The translations under genes and the position numbers were made by a program. Positions 6,324 to 12,772 of a DNA stretch of 12,772 bases are shown one piece after another. A model generated the notes under the pieces. The model did no database searches. It was not told the origin of the DNA and worked only from the letters and a program-made list of their open reading frames with translations. The first letter of the stretch is position 1; every line of letters begins with the position of its first letter. The stretch is from Bacteroidota bacterium (GTDB lineage: Bacteria > Bacteroidota > Bacteroidia > Chitinophagales > Chitinophagaceae): NCBI GenBank assembly GCA_023427575.1, contig JAEZAY010000221.1, positions 1-12,772 of the forward strand, written 5' to 3'.

Positions 6324-7859
6324 ATGAAAAAGACTATATATCGTATTTCAACGGCACTTTGTTTAATGGTGCTGATAAATTCCTGCTCCAAAAAGCTTGA
6401 CCTGGCTCCGGAAAGCAGCATCAGCGACGCCAATTACTGGCAAACAGCCGAACAGGTCGACGCGTTTGTAACCGGGATTCACGCCCGGTTCCGAACTCAT
6501 GCCATCCAGTTTATTTATCTCGGCGATCTGCGGGCAGATATTTTTGGCCACGATCCCGGATCCAGTTCCGCATTCACCGGTGAATCATCGCAGGGTCTTG
6601 AACGTCTTTGGTTGAACAATCTCGATCTGGACGCCCCCGGCGTGGGTAACTTCGGTGGTTTTTATTCCAATATCAACCAGCTCAATCTGCTGATCAGCAA
6701 ATTGAATACAAGTACCGTGGTTAGTGAAACCAACAAGAATTATTATCTCGGTATTGCTTATGGCATGAGAGCGTATTATTATTTCCATATGGTTCGCTCA
6801 TGGGGTAAAGTGATAATTCAAACTGAACCCACCGTTTCCATTGATATTTCCGCACTGGCAAAACCAGCTTCTAACGAAGCGGAAGTATGGACGCTGATTA
6901 AAGAAGATATCTTTAGATCAGAAACCGCTTTTGGTTCGGATTATAGTTTCAAATTTCAAAAGGGATTCTGGTCTAAACCGGCCACGCTGATGCTGAAAGC
7001 GGAAGCGTTCCTGTGGACAAGTTACCGTGGCGGAGGCATCGCTGACGCAAATGTTGCTAAAACGGCCCTGAACGATATCCAGTCAAATGTTCCTGCGCTG
7101 AATTTACTGCCTTCTTTTGCCAATGTGTTTGCTGCCGGCAACAAGGGCAATGCAGAAATCATCTTTGCCATCCGCCATAAACTGGACGAAGCCACCCTGC
7201 CCATTGCAGGAACTTTTCTTCCTCAGAATGGTCTGATAGCAAACTTCTACGACTCGGTTTCGAACCGGAAATTTAATGTGGCTACCGACAACTGGGGCGG
7301 TCTGTTAAGAGCCCCAACCAAAATCGAAGCATTCCGGCGCTTTAACGACAACGACTCCCGGAAATGGGCTACCATCCAGCCCGCCTATGAACTTGCCCCC
7401 GGGGGTGGCTACCGCCTTGCCGGAGCTTTTGTGAAAAAATATGAAGGGGAACAACAGGCAGGCATCCGCCAGTTAACCAATGATTTTCCAATCTACCGCT
7501 ATGCTGATCTGCTATTACTGCTTGCAGAAGCCAAGATCATTCTGGGCGAAGATCCTTCTACTGAAATAAACCTGGTACGCCAGCGCGCATTTGGCAGCGC
7601 ATACAATCCTGCCGTGCATGGGTATCCGAATCAGGCCATCGATTCAAATCCCGAAGAAGCCATTTTACAGGAGCGATTTTTTGAATTTATATTCGAAGGA
7701 AAACGCTGGTATGACCTGAGAAGAATCGGCGATAACTATGTGTACAAATACACTAACATTCTGCCTTCCGAATCTTATAAACTCTTATGGCCGATCGACC
7801 GGAACACACTTACGAACAACCGGTCGCTGGAACAAAACCCCGGCTATCCGCAGTTTTAA
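6324..7859 (+). CDS. SusD/RagB-family surface glycan-binding lipoprotein
   Basis: This 511-residue partner of the upstream SusC begins with a lipoprotein signal peptide ending LINS-C21, so it should be lipid-anchored. The family's N-terminal region follows (LDLAPESSISDANYW, 25-39). The helical TPR-like core includes YGMRAYYYFHMVRSWGK (146-162). The C-terminal RagB/SusD domain has FPIYRYADLLLLLAEAK (388-404), QERFFEFIFEGKRWYDLRR (449-467) and the closing LWPIDRNTL and NPGYPQF. SusD proteins form the lid on the SusC barrel and capture the substrate at the cell surface. Here the cargo is inferred to be Neu5Ac or sialoglycan (compare NanU). Eighteen bases separate it from susC and 33 from the lyase gene, consistent with one transcript. 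Confidence 0.95.
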   Translation: MKKTIYRISTALCLMVLINSCSKKLDLAPESSISDANYWQTAEQVDAFVTGIHARFRTHAIQFIYLGDLRADIFGHDPGSSSAFTGESSQGLERLWLNNLDLDAPGVGNFGGFYSNINQLNLLISKLNTSTVVSETNKNYYLGIAYGMRAYYYFHMVRSWGKVIIQTEPTVSIDISALAKPASNEAEVWTLIKEDIFRSETAFGSDYSFKFQKGFWSKPATLMLKAEAFLWTSYRGGGIADANVAKTALNDIQSNVPALNLLPSFANVFAAGNKGNAEIIFAIRHKLDEATLPIAGTFLPQNGLIANFYDSVSNRKFNVATDNWGGLLRAPTKIEAFRRFNDNDSRKWATIQPAYELAPGGGYRLAGAFVKKYEGEQQAGIRQLTNDFPIYRYADLLLLLAEAKIILGEDPSTEINLVRQRAFGSAYNPAVHGYPNQAIDSNPEEAILQERFFEFIFEGKRWYDLRRIGDNYVYKYTNILPSESYKLLWPIDRNTLTNNRSLEQNPGYPQF

Positions 7860-7892
7860 TGATTTAAACCCCGGAAATCTAATATAACTCAT

Positions 7893-8828
7893 ATGAATAT
7901 AACGCATCTAAAGGGGCTGATCGCAGCCCCATTTACTCCTATGACCAAAGGAGGCAGCCTTAACCTTTCGCTGATACCCGATTATTACCGGTTCTTAAAA
8001 GCCAATGGTGTAACAGGAGCTTTTATCTGCGGCTCCACCGGTGAAGGTGTTTCATTAACCTTGAATGAAAAAAAACAGGTAGCCGGGGCCTGGGCCGATG
8101 TTGCCGGAAATGATCGGGATTTCCAGGTTATGCCGCTGATTGGCGGAACCTGTATTGCCGATTGTATTGAACTGGCAAAACATGCCCGTGATTGCGGCCT
8201 GTATGCCGTTGCTTTTACATCGCCTTTTTATTTCAAACCCGGCTCGGTGCAAGCCCTGGCGGCAATTTGTGAAGAAATTGCTGCTTCGGTTCCTGAAACG
8301 CCTTTTTACTATTACCATATTCCGGTATTAACCGGTGTTAACTATGCGATGATCGATTTGCTGAAAGCAGTGGATGGAAAGGTTCCGAATTTTGCCGGAA
8401 TTAAATACACGCATGAAGACTTCATGGATTTTCTTTCCTGCCTTCGCTTTCAAAATGGCAAATACGATATGTTATGGGGAAGAGATGAAAACATGCTTTC
8501 CGCTTTAGTGCTTGGCGCTGAAGGGGCCGTAGGCAGTACCTACAACTATGCGGCACCGTTATATAATAAACTGATCGATGCATTTAACCGGGGCGAGTTG
8601 GAAACCGCCCGCGCCCTCCAGGAACAGTCTATTGAAATGATCAGGCTGCTTGGAAAATATGGCGGGATCTCGGTTGGAAAAGCTTTTATGAAGCTTGCCG
8701 GTATTGATTGCGGTGAATTTCGTTTACCGGTTAAAAACATGAGCCAGGAACAATTCCAACAATTTTCCACAGACGCGGCTGCGGTTGGATTTGACAGTTT
8801 TAAAAGTCTGCCACCTGCAACCATTTAA
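7893..8828 (+). CDS. nanA: N-acetylneuraminate lyase (sialic acid aldolase)
   Basis: This 311-residue TIM-barrel of the DHDPS/NAL family should cleave Neu5Ac into N-acetylmannosamine and pyruvate in the cytoplasm. It has the carboxylate-binding GSTGEG loop (47-52), the catalytic tyrosine in YHIP (Y141, aligning with E. coli Y137) and the Schiff-base lysine in GIKYT (K171, aligning with E. coli K165). Sialic-acid-lyase-type elements are GRDE (196-199, against GYDE in E. coli) and GSTYN (214-218). These last two motifs favour NAL over dihydrodipicolinate synthase or ketodeoxygluconate aldolase. The length is close to that of characterised lyases (about 300 residues). No signal peptide is present. 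It sits between the outer-membrane uptake pair and the inner-membrane symporter, as expected for the first catabolic step. ManNAc-processing genes are not in the window. Confidence 0.92.
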   Translation: MNITHLKGLIAAPFTPMTKGGSLNLSLIPDYYRFLKANGVTGAFICGSTGEGVSLTLNEKKQVAGAWADVAGNDRDFQVMPLIGGTCIADCIELAKHARDCGLYAVAFTSPFYFKPGSVQALAAICEEIAASVPETPFYYYHIPVLTGVNYAMIDLLKAVDGKVPNFAGIKYTHEDFMDFLSCLRFQNGKYDMLWGRDENMLSALVLGAEGAVGSTYNYAAPLYNKLIDAFNRGELETARALQEQSIEMIRLLGKYGGISVGKAFMKLAGIDCGEFRLPVKNMSQEQFQQFSTDAAAVGFDSFKSLPPATI

Positions 8829-8839
8829 CTTTTTTCGAT

Positions 8840-11485
8840 TTGAAGAATTTTTTACTGGCAATATTCTGCCTCCTATCATTTTTGCCTCTGAAGGCCCAGG
8901 ACATCAGTTCAAAAAACCTGCAATGGTCTACCATCACTTCAATGCCCTCTCCTTCTGACGGAAAGCAGTCGGGATATGCAGGAATGAGCGGCGGAGTGCA
9001 TAACAATGTTATGATCATGGCCGGAGGAGCCAATTTTCCGGATTCCATGCCCTGGAAAGGCGGCAGGAAAAAATATTGGGACGATATCTATCTTCTCAGC
9101 CGCGACCAGTCGGGAAACTATCAATGGCTCGAAAAAAGGTTTAAGCTTCCCAAACCAATGGCCTATGGCGCCAGTGTAAGTTTAGGATCCGGCGTTCTGA
9201 GCATTGGCGGCGAAAATGAAAATGGCCCCTTAAAAGATGTGTTGTTGTTTCAATGGGATCCGGCCCGCTCCGATCTGCAAATAAGAACTCTTCCTGATCT
9301 GCCGCAGCCTGTTACCAATGCAGCCGCCACCGTGATTGGTGATTTTGTTTACCTGGTGGGCGGTGAAACCGGCGATAGTGCTACCTTCGCTTTTTTGAGG
9401 CTGAACCTGGCAAAACCGGCGAACTGGGAAAGATTGACTCCGCTGCCGGTGGCCTTATCGCATGCGGCAGCCGTAACGCAGATAAACGGCGATTATCCCT
9501 GCCTTTATCTGATTGGAGGAAGAACCCGCAACCCATCGGGAATAAGTGAACTGCATAATACGGTTTATAGCTATGATCCCAAATACAAACGCTGGAACCG
9601 CTTAAGCAATATCTCGGATGGCAAAGGCAATCTTACGCCACTCTCCGCTGCCGCAGCCGTTTCCTCCGGATCCAATTCCATCCTGGTATTAGCCGGCGAT
9701 CGCGGCAATATATTCAGCCAGATTGAAACCTTTAACGCGGAGATAAACAATACGAAGGATGAACAGAAAAAGCAGGAGCTGGAAAAAGATAAAGAATTAC
9801 TGCTTACCAATCATCCTGGTTTCAATACCGAGATCTATGTATTTAACACGGTAACAAACTCATGGACCAGCGATGGCTCGCTTCCATTCGCGCCAGTTAC
9901 CACTTTCGCCGTAAAATGGGGCAGTGATCTGCTGATCCCTTCCGGTGAAATAAAACCCGGGGTTCGTACTCCCGAAATCTTAAAAGGCAGCACCGGCTCC
10001 GCCCATTTTTTTACCTGGCTCGATTATGCCGTCGTTATTATCTACCTGCTATTAATGGTCGGAATCGGGCTCTGGACTTCACGCAAACAGGGAAGCACCG
10101 ATGACTATTTCCGGGGTGGCCAGCGTATTCCCGGATGGGCCGCGGGATTGAGTATCTATGGCACCCAGCTAAGTGCTATCACGTTTATGTCGGTACCGGC
10201 GAAAGCTTATGCTACCAACTGGAGTTATTTTGCGCTTCAGCTAACGATTTTAATGATCATCCCGGTGATCACCAATTATTTTATTCCTTTTTACCGCAAG
10301 CTGCAGGTAACATCAGCCTATGAATATCTGCAGAAACGGTTTAATTATGCGGCGCGGGCCCTTTCATCCCTGCTTTATATCATGCTTCAACTGGGCCGGC
10401 TGGCGATCGTACTATTATTACCCAGCCTGGCATTAACACTGGTAACCGGTGTTGATGTAAACCTCTGTATTTTGATCATGGGCATCATCACCATCTTTTA
10501 TACGATGAAAGGGGGTATCGAAGCGGTGGTTTGGACAGATGTGGCCCAGGTGATCATTTTGCTGGGCGGGGCCCTGGTATGTATCGCACTGATGGTTTTC
10601 AGCATCGATGGGTCTGCATCCGATCTGTACCAGACTTTGATGGATGAAAACAAGATCGAACTGATAAATGCTAAATTCAGTATTTCAGAACCAACGCTTT
10701 GGGTTGTTTTATTGGGGGGATTTGCCATCAACGTTATTACCTATGGCGCGGATCAGTCGGTGGTTCAGAAATATCTGACAACAAAAGATGAAGAAGGATC
10801 CAAAAAAAGCCTTCGGATCGGAGCATGGATGGCCCTGCCTTCGGCCCTGATCTTTTTTTCGATCGGAACCCTGCTTTACCTGTTCTATAAGCAAAATCCG
10901 GCAAAGGTTAATTATCAGCTCGAAAGCCAGGATGCAATCTTCCCCTGGTTTATCGTATCGGAGCTGCCTTCCGGCGTAACGGGTTTGCTGATCGCCGCCA
11001 TTTTTGCAGCGGCTATGTCTACGCTAAGCAGCAGCATGAACTCCGTAACCACAGCCATCATAACCGATTTTTATCGCCCGGCATTCCCGGATAAAGAAGA
11101 GAAAAAATATCTGAGCATAGCCAAGATTACCACGCTAATAATCGGGGTTATCGGTACCGGCCTGGCCCTGTACATGGCGCATATGGGAATTTCTTCTTTA
11201 TGGGATCAGTTTAACACCATACTGGGATTATTTACCGGTGGCTTGGGAGGGATGTTTGTTCTTGGTATATTCACAAAAAGGGCCAACGCGCGCGGTGCTA
11301 TTGCGGGTTTGATTCTGAGTGGCCTTGTTCAGTATTATATAAGTCAGTATACAAACACAAATCTGCTTTTATACGCATTTACCGGACTTATAACCTGCGT
11401 GGTCTTTGGCTATCTGTTCAGCCTTTTATTTGGAGCACAGAAAAAAGATCTGCAGGGTTTAACCATCTATAAATCGCAAATATGA
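8840..11485 (+). CDS. Kelch sialate mutarotase (NanM-like) fused to sodium:solute symporter
   Basis: One 881-residue frame joins two proteins. Residues 1-20 are a signal peptide (LLAIFCLLSFLPLKAQ). Residues about 25-380 are a Kelch propeller of the NanM/cyclically permuted mutarotase type, with GGANFPD (62-68), repeated GG pairs (123-124, 174-175, 226-227) and SGEIKPGVRTPEI (368-380). A lysine/glutamate-rich helical insert lies at about 300-322. From about 390 to 866 it is an SSS-family sodium symporter, with the first membrane segment at about 394-412, GGIEAVVWTDVAQ (558-570), and the serine-rich Na-site region STLSSSMNS (727-735). The Kelch domain would face the periplasm and convert alpha-Neu5Ac to the beta form at the mouth of the transporter. 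The start is TTG at 8840. The next in-frame ATG (8942) would remove the signal peptide. It follows the lyase by 11 bp and overlaps the sialidase start by four bases. Confidence 0.93.
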   Translation: MKNFLLAIFCLLSFLPLKAQDISSKNLQWSTITSMPSPSDGKQSGYAGMSGGVHNNVMIMAGGANFPDSMPWKGGRKKYWDDIYLLSRDQSGNYQWLEKRFKLPKPMAYGASVSLGSGVLSIGGENENGPLKDVLLFQWDPARSDLQIRTLPDLPQPVTNAAATVIGDFVYLVGGETGDSATFAFLRLNLAKPANWERLTPLPVALSHAAAVTQINGDYPCLYLIGGRTRNPSGISELHNTVYSYDPKYKRWNRLSNISDGKGNLTPLSAAAAVSSGSNSILVLAGDRGNIFSQIETFNAEINNTKDEQKKQELEKDKELLLTNHPGFNTEIYVFNTVTNSWTSDGSLPFAPVTTFAVKWGSDLLIPSGEIKPGVRTPEILKGSTGSAHFFTWLDYAVVIIYLLLMVGIGLWTSRKQGSTDDYFRGGQRIPGWAAGLSIYGTQLSAITFMSVPAKAYATNWSYFALQLTILMIIPVITNYFIPFYRKLQVTSAYEYLQKRFNYAARALSSLLYIMLQLGRLAIVLLLPSLALTLVTGVDVNLCILIMGIITIFYTMKGGIEAVVWTDVAQVIILLGGALVCIALMVFSIDGSASDLYQTLMDENKIELINAKFSISEPTLWVVLLGGFAINVITYGADQSVVQKYLTTKDEEGSKKSLRIGAWMALPSALIFFSIGTLLYLFYKQNPAKVNYQLESQDAIFPWFIVSELPSGVTGLLIAAIFAAAMSTLSSSMNSVTTAIITDFYRPAFPDKEEKKYLSIAKITTLIIGVIGTGLALYMAHMGISSLWDQFNTILGLFTGGLGGMFVLGIFTKRANARGAIAGLILSGLVQYYISQYTNTNLLLYAFTGLITCVVFGYLFSLLFGAQKKDLQGLTIYKSQI

Positions 11486-12772
11486 AACCAGTAAAAGCAT
11501 ATCTTCTCCTCTTTGTTTTGTTGGCGCCCATGGTGGAAGCCTTTTCTCAGAAGAACCGGGTTTCGCAGGCAGTGGAAATCTCCTCTGAGTCGCCCACCGT
11601 TCCACTGATAAAAGGGCTTCATACAAATCCCCTGCTTAGAGTCCGGATATATGTTCCGGAAAATGCGGGATCTGTTTCCTATAGATCGATCGGAACCACC
11701 CTGAATGAAGCTGCTGTCCGGAACATTCAATACCTGAATGTTTTTTATACCGGGAGTGAGGCTTTATTTAACAGCAAAGAAAGGCTGGATTCGCTGAGCT
11801 CGCTTTCCCCAAACAGTTCTTTTGCATTTAATAAAGAACTGAAACCGGGAATTCATTATCTCTGGTTCAGCGCCAGACTGAAAGAAGATGCCGATATGGA
11901 TGCGAAACCTGAGTTTAGGGTAAGAAGTCTGGAAAGTAAAGATGGAAAGGCAGTCAGCGTAAAAGAAGAAAGCAAATCATATGTAAAGCGCACCGCCATT
12001 GCCATCAGAAAAGCGGGCGATGATGATGTACACACGTACCGGATTCCGGGCATTATAACCACCGATAAAGGAACACTGATTGCGGTTTATGATATCCGTT
12101 ATATTAACTCTTCCGATCTTCCGGGTAATATTGATGTTGGAATGAGCCGGAGCACCGATGGAGGGAAGAGCTGGGAACCAATGAAGGTAATCATGGACAT
12201 GGGCGCCCCTCATGAAAACAACGGCGTGGGTGATCCTTCAATCCTTTTTGATCCGGTAACCAAAAAGATCTGGGTTTCGGCTTTATGGAGCAAAGGAAAC
12301 CGCTCGATTGCCGGCTCGAAACCAGGCCTCAGTCCCGATGAAACCGGACAGTTCGCCATGGTTAGCAGCAGTGACGACGGCCTTAGCTGGACCAAACCCT
12401 ATAGCATTACCGAGCAGGTTAAAAATCCCGCCTGGAAACTATTTTTTCCCGGCCCGGGTAATGGCATTGCCATGAGAGATGGCAAACTGGTTTTTCCTGC
12501 CCAGTATTGGGATGCCGATCATATGCCCCATTCCACGCTGATTTATAGTGAAGACCATGGTGCCAGTTGGAAATCCGGAACCGGCGCCAAAAGAAATACA
12601 ACAGAAAGCCAGTTAATAGAAACCAGTCCGGGTGAACTGATGCTGAATATGCGCGATAACCGGGGCAAGTTCAGAAGCGTGGCAATCACCAAAGATCTGG
12701 GTCAGACCTGGGTGGAACACCGCAGCTCCTATAAAGCCCTGCCCGACCCCGTTTGTATGGCCAGCATAATAA
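11482..12772 (+). CDS. nanH: GH33 exo-sialidase (neuraminidase), 3' end outside window
   Basis: The first 430 residues are visible and the frame is open to the right edge. A signal peptide (about 1-22, ending near AFSQ) sends it to the periplasm or beyond. No lipobox cysteine is present. Residues about 30-160 form the BNR-associated N-terminal domain common in Bacteroidota sialidases. The propeller begins at about 170 with YRIP (R187, first of the arginine triad). D212 in SSDLPGNIDVG is the probable acid/base aspartate, and E375 (TESQLIE) and R391 (NMRDNRG) fit the expected glutamate and second arginine. Four Asp boxes are seen: STDGGKSW (224-231), SSDDGLSW (296-303), SEDHGASW (356-363) and TKDLGQTW (403-410, Thr for Ser). 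The third arginine and nucleophilic tyrosine should lie beyond the edge. ATG 11482 overlaps the preceding TGA, suggesting translational coupling. Confidence 0.93.
   Translation, partial: MKPVKAYLLLFVLLAPMVEAFSQKNRVSQAVEISSESPTVPLIKGLHTNPLLRVRIYVPENAGSVSYRSIGTTLNEAAVRNIQYLNVFYTGSEALFNSKERLDSLSSLSPNSSFAFNKELKPGIHYLWFSARLKEDADMDAKPEFRVRSLESKDGKAVSVKEESKSYVKRTAIAIRKAGDDDVHTYRIPGIITTDKGTLIAVYDIRYINSSDLPGNIDVGMSRSTDGGKSWEPMKVIMDMGAPHENNGVGDPSILFDPVTKKIWVSALWSKGNRSIAGSKPGLSPDETGQFAMVSSSDDGLSWTKPYSITEQVKNPAWKLFFPGPGNGIAMRDGKLVFPAQYWDADHMPHSTLIYSEDHGASWKSGTGAKRNTTESQLIETSPGELMLNMRDNRGKFRSVAITKDLGQTWVEHRSSYKALPDPVCMASII

Noticed and set aside
7893..8828. Dihydrodipicolinate synthase as the identity of the aldolase
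   Set aside because: The GRDE and GSTYN motifs and the sialidase/mutarotase neighbourhood fit N-acetylneuraminate lyase better.
8800..9124. Minus-strand open frames across the lyase/fusion junction
   Set aside because: They are antisense to the end of nanA and the signal peptide and Kelch start of the fusion, both strongly supported, and have no motif of their own.
1..12772. CRISPR array, tRNA/rRNA genes, insertion sequence or phage genes
   Set aside because: No regularly spaced repeats, no tRNA- or rRNA-like stretches and no transposase or integrase motifs were seen on either strand.

Overview
The window reads as a Bacteroidota chromosome segment, most likely a free-living or host-associated member of the Chitinophagales/Chitinophagaceae. 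The phylum call rests on a SusC/SusD pair, A/T-rich leaders without obvious Shine-Dalgarno sequences, and Bacteroidota-type signal peptides. The family-level guess is impression only. The main content is a sialic acid (N-acetylneuraminate) scavenging locus in the style of a polysaccharide utilisation locus, cut off at the right edge inside its sialidase gene.

Layout. Positions 1-117 hold an unresolved leader or the tail of an upstream gene. A stand-alone response-regulator receiver domain (118-549, +) follows and converges on a two-gene minus-strand unit across a GC-rich, repeat-bearing spacer (550-715). That unit is transcribed leftwards: a FadR/FCD-type GntR regulator (2832-2125), then a class III PLP aminotransferase of the glutamate-1-semialdehyde aminomutase type (2029-716). 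A 173-bp divergent intergenic region (2833-3005) carries two near-identical palindromic operator candidates, one at each end. Rightwards runs a tight five-gene unit: SusC (3006-6305), SusD (6324-7859), N-acetylneuraminate lyase (7893-8828), a fused NanM-like Kelch mutarotase plus sodium:solute symporter (8840-11485, TTG start), and a GH33 sialidase (11482 to the edge, start overlapping the previous stop by ATGA).

Inferred pathway. The sialidase releases Neu5Ac from glycoconjugates. SusC/SusD take the sugar or sialoglycan across the outer membrane. The periplasmic Kelch domain would convert the released alpha anomer to the beta form right beside the symporter to which it is fused. The symporter moves Neu5Ac into the cytoplasm with sodium, and the lyase splits it into ManNAc and pyruvate. 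The later steps (ManNAc epimerisation, kinase, deacetylase, deaminase) are not in the window. The GntR regulator belongs to the same subfamily as E. coli NanR and is the obvious candidate for control through the two operators. SusC has no STN domain, so sigma/anti-sigma control is not suggested.

Most noteworthy items: the mutarotase-symporter fusion, the paired operator, the unexplained aminotransferase tied to the regulator, an A9 homopolymer in the regulator's DNA-binding domain, and a 14-bp inverted repeat bracketing the response-regulator gene. The individual sialic-acid functions are known families. I see no wholly unknown system here.
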